Shown here in pieces: positions 16,590 through 25,559 of a DNA stretch of 64,000 bases. Source of the DNA: Pseudescherichia sp031979925 (GTDB taxonomy: Bacteria > Pseudomonadota > Gammaproteobacteria > Enterobacterales > Enterobacteriaceae); assembly GCF_031979925.1 (NCBI RefSeq), contig NZ_DALZFB010000013.1, positions 26,905 to 90,904 on the forward strand, in the 5' to 3' direction. The position numbers were made by a program, and so were the translations under genes. Positions within the stretch are counted from its first letter, which is position 1. Every line of letters begins with the position of its first letter. The notes below the pieces were generated by a model. The model saw nothing but the letters and a program-made list of their open reading frames with translations. It was not told the origin of the DNA and ran no database searches.

Positions 16590-17491
16590 TATTTCCCCCG
16601 TTTAGCGCGTGGATGCGCCGCGTCGTACACTGAGGCAAGGTGTTGAAAATCGAGATGGGTATAGATCTGGGTGGTGGATAAGTTGGCGTGGCCCAGCAGC
16701 TCCTGCACGCCGCGCAGATCGCCGCTCGACTCCAGCATATGGGTGGCAAAGGAGTGGCGCAGCTTATGCGGATGCACGTGGCTGTTCAGCCCCTGCCTGA
16801 TGCCCCACTCGGCAAATCGCTTCTGCACGTTGCGCGCCGAAATACGCTTGCCGAGCTTCGACAGGAACAGCGCGTCCTCATCGGTGCCAAACAGCCCGCG
16901 TAGATCCAGCCAGTGTTCAACCCAGATTACCGCGTTGCGCCCTATCGGCAGACGGCGCTCTTTACTGCCTTTCCCCAACACCCATACCTCACCGGTGTCG
17001 AGATCAAGATGGCGGATGTCCAGGTTTACCAGCTCAGACAGACGCAGACCCGCGCCGTACATCACCTCCAGCATTGCCCGGTCGCGCACGGCCAGCGGAT
17101 CGTTAAGATCGATATCCAGCAGGCGGTTAACGTCATCGACATCAATATTTTTCGGCAGGTGGCGCGGCGCTTTCGGGGCTGAGATCCCCTTCGCCGGATT
17201 AGCGACCAGCTCGCCCTGGCTCACCAGCCAGTCAAAAAAACTGCGCAGGGCAGAGAGCCGCAGCGCCAGGCTTGCTGCCCCCAGCCCCTTACGTCGGCTC
17301 TTGACCGCAAAGCTGCGCACCACGGCGGCATCGCACTGCGGCCAGCTTTTCACGCCGCTCTCGTCCGCCAGCATGATGATGGCCGCGAGCTGGCGCTCGT
17401 AGTTCAGCAGGGTGATCGGACTCAGCTGCCGCTCGACGCTCAGGTAGCGCAGAAAGCGGGTTACCAGCGGCTGCAGCGGCGAGTCGATCAT
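16589..17491 (-). CDS. xerC: Tyrosine recombinase XerC
   Basis: Works with XerD at dif to resolve chromosome dimers at the septum. 300 residues (E. coli 298; the N-terminus differs slightly). The catalytic residues are all present: R150, K174, H242, R245, H268 and nucleophile Y277 (TTQIYTHLDF). The N-terminal SAM-like core-binding domain spans about residues 8-95. It overlaps yigA by four bases and yigB by one base. It is the host housekeeping recombinase, not a mobile-element integrase. Confidence 0.97.
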   Translation of the reverse strand: MIDSPLQPLVTRFLRYLSVERQLSPITLLNYERQLAAIIMLADESGVKSWPQCDAAVVRSFAVKSRRKGLGAASLALRLSALRSFFDWLVSQGELVANPAKGISAPKAPRHLPKNIDVDDVNRLLDIDLNDPLAVRDRAMLEVMYGAGLRLSELVNLDIRHLDLDTGEVWVLGKGSKERRLPIGRNAVIWVEHWLDLRGLFGTDEDALFLSKLGKRISARNVQKRFAEWGIRQGLNSHVHPHKLRHSFATHMLESSGDLRGVQELLGHANLSTTQIYTHLDFQHLASVYDAAHPRAKRGK

Positions 17492-18195
17492 ATGCGTTCA
17501 ATCCAGCGCGCCAGCAGCTCAGGCAGCATTGCCGCTACCTCCTGTAACAGCTGGGTGCCCTGATCCGGGTGGTAATGGGTCACATCCCGGCTGCTGAAAA
17601 TAATCACCCCCAGATCGCCATCGTGGCCCATCATAGAGAGTGCCACGGAGCCGATGGCACGGGCCTCAGGGAGCAGGAGCAGCAGCTCAGGTCCGTTAAG
17701 CGGCCCCAGATAGTGATTCTCCTGGCCCAGGCGCTGAATACGCAGCGGCTCAAAGGCCTGACGGCTCAGCGCCAGATGGGTAAAGTCAGAGGGCGCGCCA
17801 ATGCGCCAGCGGTCAGAGAACAGACGGATGCTGGCACCAGCCAGACCCATCTCTTTTGCCCAGCGCTGGAAGCGCACCAGCAGATCTTCAAGACTGCTGG
17901 CTGCGGCCATTTGTCCCTGCAGACGCAGCAGGCAGGAGAAGAGATCCTCATTACTGCTCGCCTGCTCCATCAGCAGGGTCATGTTCTCTTCCAGCACGTT
18001 GATATGGTTGCGCGCACGCACCATCTGCCACTCAACCAGCGATACCGCGCCGCGCACCGGGTGCGGGACTTCGATCATCTGCACCGCCTGAGCGTTGCGG
18101 ATAAAAAACTCAGGATTACGCAGCAGGTAATCAACGACCTCGCGATCGGTAAGTTCGGCCAGGGCCGCCTGCTGCTCTTCCTCAATGTGCTTCAT
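17488..18195 (-). CDS. yigA: DUF484 protein YigA
   Basis: 235 residues, matching E. coli YigA. The family (DUF484) has a GAF-like fold; its role is not established. Visible are an N-terminal helical part, a coiled-coil-like stretch near residues 75-100 and a GAF-like C-terminal domain. It lies between dapF and xerC with four-base ATGA overlaps on both sides, so it is translationally coupled to both. Confidence 0.9.
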   Translation of the reverse strand: MKHIEEEQQAALAELTDREVVDYLLRNPEFFIRNAQAVQMIEVPHPVRGAVSLVEWQMVRARNHINVLEENMTLLMEQASSNEDLFSCLLRLQGQMAAASSLEDLLVRFQRWAKEMGLAGASIRLFSDRWRIGAPSDFTHLALSRQAFEPLRIQRLGQENHYLGPLNGPELLLLLPEARAIGSVALSMMGHDGDLGVIIFSSRDVTHYHPDQGTQLLQEVAAMLPELLARWIERI

Positions 18196-19016
18196 AGATG
18201 AATAAATCCGTCGTAGACGTGTGTTGCCGGGCCGGTCATAAACAGCGGCTGGCCCGGTCCCTTCCAGGCGATATCAAGACGGCCGCCTGGAAGCTCCACG
18301 CGTACCTCTTCTGCCAGTAAACCTTGTTGGATCCCCACGGCTACCGCCGCACATGCGCCGCTGCCGCAGGCCTGGGTCTCGCCCGCACCGCGTTCAAAGA
18401 CGCGCAGGCGAATATGTTCGCGCTTAACGACCTGCATAAAGCCGATATTGGCGCGCTCCGGGAAGCGCTCGTGGCTCTCCAGCACCGGGCCCAGCGTTTC
18501 GACCGGGGCGGTGTCGACATTGTCTACCTGAATCACGCAGTGCGGATTTCCCATCGAAACGACGCCGCACAGAATGGTCTGTTCAGCTGCACGCATGATA
18601 TAGGTTTTTTCCGCTTTGTTCGCACGAAACGGAACGGCGGCCGGATCAAAGTTCGGCTCACCCATATTAACCCGCACCAGCTCATCTTCCGTGACGCTCA
18701 GCACCATCCGCCCATTGGCGGTGCTAACGCGGATATCGCGCTTGTTAGTCAACCCCTTTAGCCGCACAAAGCGGGCGAAGCAGCGTGCACCGTTGCCGCA
18801 CTGAGACACTTCGCTGCCGTCAGCGTTGTAGATCCGGTAGTGAAAGTCGAGATCCGGATCGTAAGGCGGCTCAACGATCAGCAGTTGATCGAAGCCGACG
18901 CCCAGATGGCGATCCGCCAGCCGGCGGATCAGCTCTGGTGAGAAAAAGACATTCTGCGTTACCGCGTCGACGACCATAAAGTCGTTGCCAAGGCCATGCA
19001 TTTTAGAGAACTGCAT
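18192..19016 (-). CDS. dapF: Diaminopimelate epimerase
   Basis: Converts L,L- to meso-diaminopimelate, needed for peptidoglycan and lysine. The start is ATG 19016 (MQFSKMHGLGNDF), with GGAG seven bases upstream; the ATG at 19028 overlaps that ribosome site and is rejected. The two catalytic cysteines are C73 (QCGNGARCF) and C217 (QACGSGACA). The product is 274 residues as in E. coli. It overlaps yigA by four bases and follows lptM. Confidence 0.97.
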   Translation of the reverse strand: MQFSKMHGLGNDFMVVDAVTQNVFFSPELIRRLADRHLGVGFDQLLIVEPPYDPDLDFHYRIYNADGSEVSQCGNGARCFARFVRLKGLTNKRDIRVSTANGRMVLSVTEDELVRVNMGEPNFDPAAVPFRANKAEKTYIMRAAEQTILCGVVSMGNPHCVIQVDNVDTAPVETLGPVLESHERFPERANIGFMQVVKREHIRLRVFERGAGETQACGSGACAAVAVGIQQGLLAEEVRVELPGGRLDIAWKGPGQPLFMTGPATHVYDGFIHL

Positions 19017-19051
19017 CATTGACTCCATTGCACAGAAACAGAATGTTACCG

Positions 19052-19255
19052 TCAGTAAATCACCTGAGTCGGGCCGTCAGTGGTACCGCGATCGTTACGC
19101 GTCGGCGTACTCGTCTGGGCCGGGTTATCGACTTTCTTCGTTGGCGGTGGTGCAGATTTGTCAGCGGGCGGAAAATAGAGAGGTCCCTTCAAACCGCAGC
19201 CCGTCAGGCTAAACAGGGTCAGAAGTACCGCCAGCGAACGAAAAACGTTTTTCAT
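19052..19255 (-). CDS. lptM: Outer-membrane lipoprotein LptM (YifL)
   Basis: A 67-residue lipoprotein with a signal peptide and lipobox LTGC (Cys20), followed by a GLKGPLYFPP motif and a proline-rich, polar tail. E. coli LptM binds the LPS translocon LptD-LptE and helps LptD reach its correct disulfide state. The start at ATG 19255 (MKNVFRSL) gives the family length; an earlier codon at 19276 is rejected. It leads the dapF-yigA-xerC-yigB series. Confidence 0.93.
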   Translation of the reverse strand: MKNVFRSLAVLLTLFSLTGCGLKGPLYFPPADKSAPPPTKKVDNPAQTSTPTRNDRGTTDGPTQVIY

Positions 19256-19390
19256 TATGGTTGCCTGTAAGTTCATGCTTTATGTTTTCTATCATCGCAG
19301 GAGAGGGCACAAAAGCAAGAGTTTGCACGCCGCCTGCAATGGGAATTATTTCGCGTTATACTGCCGCCATCACGATCAGAAGGAAAAAAA

Positions 19391-19711
19391 ATGAACGACT
19401 CTGAGTTTCACCGTCTTGCCGATGGCCTGTGGCAGAACATTGAAGAGCGCCTGGATAGCTGGGACGGCGACAGCGATATCGACTGCGAGATTAACGGCGG
19501 CGTGCTGACCCTGACCTTTGAAAACGGCAGCAAAATCATCATTAACCGTCAGGAGCCGTTGCACCAGGTCTGGCTGGCCACCAAACAGGGCGGCTACCAC
19601 TTCGATCTGAAAGGCGACGCCTGGATCTGCGATCGCACCGGCGACAATTTCTGGGATCTGCTGGAGCAGGCGGCAACGCAGCAGGCCGGGGAGCCGGTGA
19701 ACTTCCGTTAA
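19391..19711 (+). CDS. cyaY: Frataxin-like iron-sulfur protein CyaY
   Basis: 106 residues, the same as E. coli CyaY, which binds iron and tunes the cysteine desulfurase IscS in iron-sulfur cluster assembly. The N-terminal helix is acidic (LWQNIEERLDSWDGDSDID), and the sheet carries the conserved QEPLHQVWLA segment. The ribosome site is AAGGAAAAA before ATG 19391. It diverges from lptM. Confidence 0.97.
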   Translation: MNDSEFHRLADGLWQNIEERLDSWDGDSDIDCEINGGVLTLTFENGSKIIINRQEPLHQVWLATKQGGYHFDLKGDAWICDRTGDNFWDLLEQAATQQAGEPVNFR

Positions 19712-19729
19712 TAACGGTTTCGCGCCCTT

Positions 19730-19760
19730 GTAGGCCCGGTAAGCGCAGCACCACCGGGCA
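19730..19760. repeat. REP element between cyaY and cyaA
   Basis: GTAGGCCCGG and CCGGGCA arms around an AAGCGCAGCACCA centre form the imperfect palindrome typical of enterobacterial REP sequences, in the gap between two convergent genes. Confidence 0.75.
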
Positions 19761-19779
19761 TTACGTCAGCAAACTGCCC

Positions 19780-22326
19780 TCAGGAAAAATAGTGCTGCAG
19801 CAGCGGCGCGTCGTTGTTTGGACTGGCCGGCGGCGGCACGCCAATCGCCTGGTTACGGAACGGGATCACTTGCGCACGCCCATCAACTTTTACAATCTGG
19901 TAGAACTGCGGCAGATTGAAGTTGATAAAGCTGGAGCCGTAGGTAAAGCGATCGTGGGATGAGGAGTAGAAGCGGCTTACGTCGCGCACCAGCTCCTCTT
20001 TGCTGCCCTCACAGTGGTGATACACCTCTGCCCGGTTGCTCTCGTCCAGGATATAGATGTTAAAGCCCGTCTCGTCGCCCGCCTCTTCAAAGAAGAACTG
20101 AATAATCCCTTCGCTGGCAAACCCATCAACCACCGACGGCAGCTTGACCTGGTTGGTCTCTACCTGCACCGACAGGCCGTGCAGCTTGTTGTGGGAGATC
20201 GCCCCGTAGAACTCAATGGCATTCTCCAGCTTCTGCACCGACACGTTCAGACGCTCAAAGAAGAGTCCCCAGGTCTGCCCGGCGACGCGCAGCGCTTTAA
20301 AGCGACCGGTCTCCTGCCGGGTGCTGGAGAGGCGCAGTTCAATGCACTCTGACACCAGCTGCTGTACGCGGGTACGAATCAAACCGCGCAGGTGCTGGCT
20401 ATAGCAGAACACCTCTACGCTGTCCGGCGGCGCGGCGTCCTGGTGCATCTTACCGAGAATGGTCTTCAGCGCCTCGATCATCGCCTGCTCGCCGTTAAAG
20501 TGCAGGGTACGCACCTCGTTCCACGAGTTGCGATAGAGCAGATCGACGCTGCCCACCAGGCAGTTTTGCTGCTCGCCGAAGCTGAACACGTCCAGCTTGC
20601 GGAAGTCAAAATGGACCACCTGATTGCGGAATGCCGCCGTCGGGTCGTACTCCAGATTAACGATAATCGCCAGATGACGAATTTCACACGGGCTGTAGAG
20701 CGCCTTCGGCGTCGGCGCAGGCAGGCGCAGCGGGAAGTGGTGCGACACGTCGGCGACCATCTCCTGCAGCTTCGCCAGATCGACAATGCCGTTGCCCTTA
20801 ATAAACAGATGCGTGCGCGACGTCAGCAGGCCGTTAAACCACGCCCATGCCACCAGCTTGTTCAGATAGCGGTTATACTCCAGCGGCTGCTGGCTGATAA
20901 TCGAATCCATGCTCGGGGCGCGGTTGTAGAGATACCACCCGGAGCGGTTGGCCCGGCCCGGCGGCACATGAATAAAGGTCAGATTCGGCTCAGAGAGATC
21001 CGGTGAAATCTGCGGATTGACCAGCGTCACTTTCCCCGGCAGCGCTTCAAAGGCGGCATACAGCTTACGGGTCAGCACGCCGATATCCTGCGGGCTGGCG
21101 GAGACGCTAAGGTTGTTACGGCGTGCAAAGCGGATCAGGTTACGGTAGCTCTGCATCATGGCATCAAGCAGTTCGTTATGCGCTTCGCGCACCTGGCCGA
21201 TTTTCCAGTTGGCGCGGTTATCGAGCATGGCGAGACGCGCTTCGTCCCAGCCCCACTCTTTTACCAGCGAGCTGACAACCTCACGTCGCCAGCCAACGCA
21301 GGCGCGCTCGCGACTCAGCTTTTCACACACTTTTAAGTAGAAACATCGACGCACCAGATCGAGGCGCGTGAAGTCCTCGATCGCCGTCAGGTAGTGGGTG
21401 ACCCGCTCCAGCATCATGCAGTAGTGATCGAGACCAAAGGAGACGATCTCCCCGTCATGCAGCCGCTGTTTAATGTCTTTTGCCAGCAGGCGCGTGTTCG
21501 GGTACTCCCACGAGTAGGCTTCAAGCAGCAGCGTTTTCAGCACCGCTTTATAGGGAGAGTCGATGCTTTTATAGAGCTGCCACAGGCTAGCCCCGAAGTA
21601 CTCCTCCGCTGACAGCGAGCTAAGCCCGCCGAGATCCAGCCACTCGTTTGGCGTCAGCACGCCCTGGGCATATAGCGACATCACGTAGTCGTCGTAGTTA
21701 GCCTCTTCATCGCCCGGAACCATGTTCCACAGGATACGCTTCCCGGCCAAGCGTACGGCGGTACGGTAGAACTCATCGAGCAGTAAGATGTGCTGGGTAG
21801 AGCCACAGTCTTCCCCGCCGAGGCTGCCGCTTTCGTTATGGCGGAAGCGGTTTTCATCGATCAGGAAGAAGCTCACCTCTACGCCGAGCGAAGCGGCCCA
21901 GCTCTCCAGCAGGCTGCATTTACGTTGTAATAGCTGACGCTCGTCGTTATCAAGCCACGACTGATGGCACACCCAGATGTCGAGATCGGAAGAGCTGCTC
22001 TGTCCGACCGATGAGGTGCTGCCCATAGTATAGAGGCCAGTGATAGGCAGCTCGCCCTTGGGCGACTCCTGCACCGGCAGGCCACGACTGAGCTCCAGCT
22101 CGTTAAGGTAGTGGAGCTGGTTTTCATCGGGCGTGTAGAGACAGATGCCGCGGGGAACGCTACCGTCAAGGTAACCCGGCATCAGCGGATGATGATAATG
22201 CAATAATGTAGGCAGCAGACTGTATACCTGCTGGAAAGCAGGCCCCATAGCGGCCAGCGCGCGATCGACACGCAGTTGGTTTATGGCATCCAGTCTCTGT
22301 TTCAGAGTCTCAATATAGAGGTACAA
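19780..22326 (-). CDS. cyaA: Class I adenylate cyclase
   Basis: Makes cyclic AMP from ATP and so controls catabolite repression with CRP. 848 residues, exactly as in E. coli. The N-terminal catalytic half carries the nucleotidyltransferase pattern GSTSSVGQS and DLDIW near residues 100-117; the C-terminal half is regulatory. The start is TTG 22326 (MYLYIETLKQRL), as known for E. coli cyaA, where the poor start codon keeps synthesis low. A CRP site lies upstream, giving negative feedback. Confidence 0.97.
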   Translation of the reverse strand: MYLYIETLKQRLDAINQLRVDRALAAMGPAFQQVYSLLPTLLHYHHPLMPGYLDGSVPRGICLYTPDENQLHYLNELELSRGLPVQESPKGELPITGLYTMGSTSSVGQSSSSDLDIWVCHQSWLDNDERQLLQRKCSLLESWAASLGVEVSFFLIDENRFRHNESGSLGGEDCGSTQHILLLDEFYRTAVRLAGKRILWNMVPGDEEANYDDYVMSLYAQGVLTPNEWLDLGGLSSLSAEEYFGASLWQLYKSIDSPYKAVLKTLLLEAYSWEYPNTRLLAKDIKQRLHDGEIVSFGLDHYCMMLERVTHYLTAIEDFTRLDLVRRCFYLKVCEKLSRERACVGWRREVVSSLVKEWGWDEARLAMLDNRANWKIGQVREAHNELLDAMMQSYRNLIRFARRNNLSVSASPQDIGVLTRKLYAAFEALPGKVTLVNPQISPDLSEPNLTFIHVPPGRANRSGWYLYNRAPSMDSIISQQPLEYNRYLNKLVAWAWFNGLLTSRTHLFIKGNGIVDLAKLQEMVADVSHHFPLRLPAPTPKALYSPCEIRHLAIIVNLEYDPTAAFRNQVVHFDFRKLDVFSFGEQQNCLVGSVDLLYRNSWNEVRTLHFNGEQAMIEALKTILGKMHQDAAPPDSVEVFCYSQHLRGLIRTRVQQLVSECIELRLSSTRQETGRFKALRVAGQTWGLFFERLNVSVQKLENAIEFYGAISHNKLHGLSVQVETNQVKLPSVVDGFASEGIIQFFFEEAGDETGFNIYILDESNRAEVYHHCEGSKEELVRDVSRFYSSSHDRFTYGSSFINFNLPQFYQIVKVDGRAQVIPFRNQAIGVPPPASPNNDAPLLQHYFS

Positions 22327-22481
22327 GACGTATCGCCTGATGTTTTAAACCTTTCCGTAGCGCCATGCTGACAGCAACGTCGGCAACGCGGTCCGGTTCA
22401 GATTTTTAGTATTACAAAGATACCCGTCACCCTTTTTCGTCCTTATGATTATGTGAGGACAGACGAAAAAATGGTCTAAAA

Positions 22482-22497
22482 CGTGATCAATTTAACA
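22482..22497. promoter_or_regulatory. CRP-cAMP site in the cyaA promoter region
   Basis: On the minus strand TGTTA-AATTGA-TCACG resembles the CRP consensus TGTGA-N6-TCACA and appears identical to my memory of the E. coli cyaA P2 region, where CRP represses cyaA. The remaining 22327-22669 gap between divergent cyaA and hemC carries the promoters of both; I saw nothing else coding in it. Confidence 0.7.
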
Positions 22498-22669
22498 CCT
22501 TGCTGATTGACCGTAAAGAAAGATGCGCTACATACAAGTGTAGCATCGTTCGTTACGTGTAAATCCCAGAATACGGCCACTTCGCCCTTTTGCGCAATCA
22601 CCCGTGAAAACTGACACCCTAAGACAACAGTGTTAGGATGGTCGATGGACGACAATGACGGTAACAAGC

Positions 22670-23611
22670 ATGCCAGACACTATTTTAAGAATCGCCACAC
22701 GCCAAAGCCCCCTTGCGCTCTGGCAGGCACACTATGTTCAGCAGCGCCTGATGGCCTGCCATCCGGGGCTTAACGTTGAGCTGGTGCCGATGGTTACGCG
22801 TGGCGATGTGATCCTCGATACCCCCCTCGCCAAAGTCGGCGGTAAAGGGCTGTTCGTTAAAGAGCTGGAGCTGGCCCTGATTGAGAACCGCGCCGACCTG
22901 GCCGTCCACTCGATGAAAGATGTGCCGGTTGAGTTCCCGCAGGGGCTGGGTCTGGTGACCATCTGCGAGCGTGAAGATCCGCGGGATGCCTTCGTCTCTA
23001 ACCGCTACGAGAGCCTGGACGCCCTGCCTGCGGGCAGCGTGGTTGGCACGTCAAGTTTACGCCGCCAGTGTCAGCTGGCTGAACGCCGCCCGGATCTGGA
23101 GATCCGTTCGCTGCGCGGCAACGTCGGTACCCGGCTGGGCAAGCTCGATAACGGCGACTACGACGCCATCATTCTTGCTGTTGCCGGGCTGAAACGTCTC
23201 GATCTCGAATCGCGTATCCGCGTGGCGCTGCCGCCGGAACTTTCTCTGCCCGCCGTGGGTCAGGGTGCAGTCGGCATTGAGTGCCGTCTGGACGATGAGC
23301 GCACCCGTGCGCTGCTGGCACCGCTTAACCATGATGATACCGCTCTGCGCGTCAAGGCCGAACGAGCAATGAACATGCGGCTGGAGGGCGGCTGCCAGGT
23401 GCCTATCGGCAGCTATGCTGAACTGGTCGACGGAGAGATCTGGCTGCGGGCGCTGGTGGGCGCACCGGATGGCTCGGTAATGGTGCGCGGTGAACGGCGC
23501 GGCAAGCCGGAAGAGGCCGAACAGCTGGGCGTCTCCCTCGCTGAAGAGCTGCTGGCTAACGGCGCGCGCGAGATCCTGGCCGAGGTCTATAACGGAGAAG
23601 CGCCTGCATGA
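22670..23611 (+). CDS. hemC: Hydroxymethylbilane synthase (porphobilinogen deaminase)
   Basis: Joins four porphobilinogens into hydroxymethylbilane. The 313-residue product starts at ATG 22670 (MPDTILRIATRQ), the family start; an ATG at 22655 would add five residues. Substrate-binding arginines are in SSLRRQCQL and RSLRGNVGTRL, and the dipyrromethane cofactor cysteine is in EGGCQVP near residue 242. First gene of hemCDXY; its stop overlaps hemD by four bases. Confidence 0.96.
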   Translation: MPDTILRIATRQSPLALWQAHYVQQRLMACHPGLNVELVPMVTRGDVILDTPLAKVGGKGLFVKELELALIENRADLAVHSMKDVPVEFPQGLGLVTICEREDPRDAFVSNRYESLDALPAGSVVGTSSLRRQCQLAERRPDLEIRSLRGNVGTRLGKLDNGDYDAIILAVAGLKRLDLESRIRVALPPELSLPAVGQGAVGIECRLDDERTRALLAPLNHDDTALRVKAERAMNMRLEGGCQVPIGSYAELVDGEIWLRALVGAPDGSVMVRGERRGKPEEAEQLGVSLAEELLANGAREILAEVYNGEAPA

Positions 23612-24348
23612 GTATCCTGGTCACCCGCCCCTCTCCCGCCGGGGAGGAGTTAGTGAGCCGTCTGCGCGCACTGGGCAAGGTGGCCTGGAGCTTTCCGCTG
23701 ATCGAATTTACCCCTGGCCGGGAGCTGGCTACGCTGCCTGACCGTCTTGCCACCCTGACGGCTAACGACCTTATCTTTGTGCTATCGCAGCATGCGGTGG
23801 CCTTTGCCCATGCGCACCTGCAGCATCACGGCCTGCACTGGCCGGTTGCGCCCCGCTATTTTGCTATCGGACGTACGACCGCGCTGGCGCTTCATACCGT
23901 GAGCGGTCTCAATGTACGCTATCCGGTGGATCGGGAAATCAGCGAAGTGTTGCTACAATTACCTGAATTACAAAATATTGCGGGTAAGCGTGCAATGCTA
24001 TTACGTGGCAATGGTGGGCGCGAGCTGTTAGGCGATACGCTGACAGCTCGCGGCGCTGATGTTACATTTTGTGAATGTTATCAACGTAGTGCGAAGTTTT
24101 ATGACGGCGCGGAAGAGGCTATGCGCTGGCAGACTCGTGGGGTCACGACGATCGTGGTGACCAGCGGCGAGATGATCCAGCAGCTTTTCTCACTGATTCC
24201 GGCCTGGTATCGTGAAAACTGGTTACTTCGCTGCCGTCTACTGGTGGTAAGCGAACGTCTGGCGCACCTCGCCCGGGACTTGGGCTGGCAGGATATTCAG
24301 GTCGCTGATAACGCTGACAACGATGCGCTGCTGCGCGCATTACAATAA
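23608..24348 (+). CDS. hemD: Uroporphyrinogen-III synthase
   Basis: Closes and inverts ring D of hydroxymethylbilane to uroporphyrinogen III, the branch point to haem, sirohaem and cobalamin. 246 residues, as in E. coli. The two-domain HemD fold is supported by the N-terminal ILVTRPSPAGEELV and the conserved VVTSGEMIQQL near residue 187. It overlaps hemC by an ATGA, so the two are translationally coupled. Confidence 0.95.
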   Translation: MSILVTRPSPAGEELVSRLRALGKVAWSFPLIEFTPGRELATLPDRLATLTANDLIFVLSQHAVAFAHAHLQHHGLHWPVAPRYFAIGRTTALALHTVSGLNVRYPVDREISEVLLQLPELQNIAGKRAMLLRGNGGRELLGDTLTARGADVTFCECYQRSAKFYDGAEEAMRWQTRGVTTIVVTSGEMIQQLFSLIPAWYRENWLLRCRLLVVSERLAHLARDLGWQDIQVADNADNDALLRALQ

Positions 24349-24369
24349 CTCTCATAATGGGAAGCCATA

Positions 24370-25557
24370 ATGACGGAACAACAGAACTCCTCTGCCGTGG
24401 TTGAAGAGACCAGGGAGGCCGTGGATACCACGCCACAGCCAGAAAAAGCTGAGAAGAAGGATCGCACCAATAAGACCAGCCTTGCGCTGAGTGCGATTGC
24501 TATCGCCATTGCGCTGGCGGCTGGCGTGGGGCTTTATGGCTGGGTGAAACAGCAAACCTCAACGCAGTCCGCCACCAGCGCTGAGCTGGTGAGTCAAATT
24601 ACTGCCCTGCAGAAGGCGCAGGAGACGCAAAAAACGCAGTTTGAAGCGGTCATCAAGCAGCAGAGCGATGCGCTGACAGCAGCAGATCGTCAGCAGGCTG
24701 AGCTGAATAAGCAGCTTGATGAGCTGTCGCAGAAAGTGGCGACCATTTCGGGAACCGATGCTAAAACCTGGCTGTTGGCGCAGGCCGATTTCCTCGTGAA
24801 GCTGGCCGGGCGGAAGCTGTGGAGCGATAGCGACATCACTACCGCCGCCGCGCTGCTGAAAAGTGCCGACGCGAGCCTGGCCGATATGAACGATCCGAGC
24901 CTGATTGCCGCCCGCCGCGCCATCACCGATGACGTGGCCAGCCTCTCCGGCGTGGCGCAGGTGGATTACGACGGCATCATCCTCAAGGTTAACCAGCTCT
25001 CCAACCAGATCGACAATCTGCGCCTGGCGGATAACAACGACGACGATGCGCCGATGGATAACGACAGCGGTGAGCTCTCCAGCTCACTAAGCGAGTGGCG
25101 GGTAAACCTGCAAAAGAGCTGGCACAACTTTATGGACAGCTTTATTACCGTCCGCCGCCGCGATGAGACCGCAGTTCCACTGCTCGCTCCGAACCAGGAT
25201 ATCTACCTGCGGGAGAACATCCGCTCTCGCCTGCTGGTTGCTGCGCAGGCTGTGCCGCGTCATCAGGAGGAGACCTACAAGCAGGCCCTGGATAACGTCT
25301 CCAGCTGGGTACGTGCCTACTACGATACCGATGACGCCAGCACCAAAGCGTTCCTTGAAGAGGTCGATAAGCTCAGTCAGCAAAATATCACCATGGATCT
25401 GCCGGATTCGCTGCAAAGCCAGCCGATTCTGGAGAAGCTGATGCAGACGCGCGTGCGTAATCTGCTGGCACAGCCAGGGGCAGCAGCGAATGAAGCAACA
25501 CCAGCTCCGGCGGCGAATGAAGCTGCGCCTGCCGCTGCGCCGCAGCAGGGGGAATAA
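24370..25557 (+). CDS. hemX: HemX-family inner-membrane protein
   Basis: 395 residues. A charged cytoplasmic N-terminus (about 35 residues) is followed by one membrane helix (ALSAIAIAIALAAGVGLYGW), a Gln/Lys-rich coiled coil of about 70 residues, a helical periplasmic domain and an Ala/Pro-rich tail (EAAPAAAPQQG). E. coli HemX is similar (393 aa); once called a uroporphyrinogen-III methylase, but no methyltransferase motif is visible and the role is uncertain. It lies between hemD (21 bp) and hemY (2 bp) in one operon. Confidence 0.93.
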   Translation: MTEQQNSSAVVEETREAVDTTPQPEKAEKKDRTNKTSLALSAIAIAIALAAGVGLYGWVKQQTSTQSATSAELVSQITALQKAQETQKTQFEAVIKQQSDALTAADRQQAELNKQLDELSQKVATISGTDAKTWLLAQADFLVKLAGRKLWSDSDITTAAALLKSADASLADMNDPSLIAARRAITDDVASLSGVAQVDYDGIILKVNQLSNQIDNLRLADNNDDDAPMDNDSGELSSSLSEWRVNLQKSWHNFMDSFITVRRRDETAVPLLAPNQDIYLRENIRSRLLVAAQAVPRHQEETYKQALDNVSSWVRAYYDTDDASTKAFLEEVDKLSQQNITMDLPDSLQSQPILEKLMQTRVRNLLAQPGAAANEATPAPAANEAAPAAAPQQGE

Positions 25558-25559
25558 TT

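Noticed and set aside
16589..17491. Tyrosine recombinase as evidence of a mobile element
   Set aside because: It is chromosomal XerC in its normal place between yigA and yigB.
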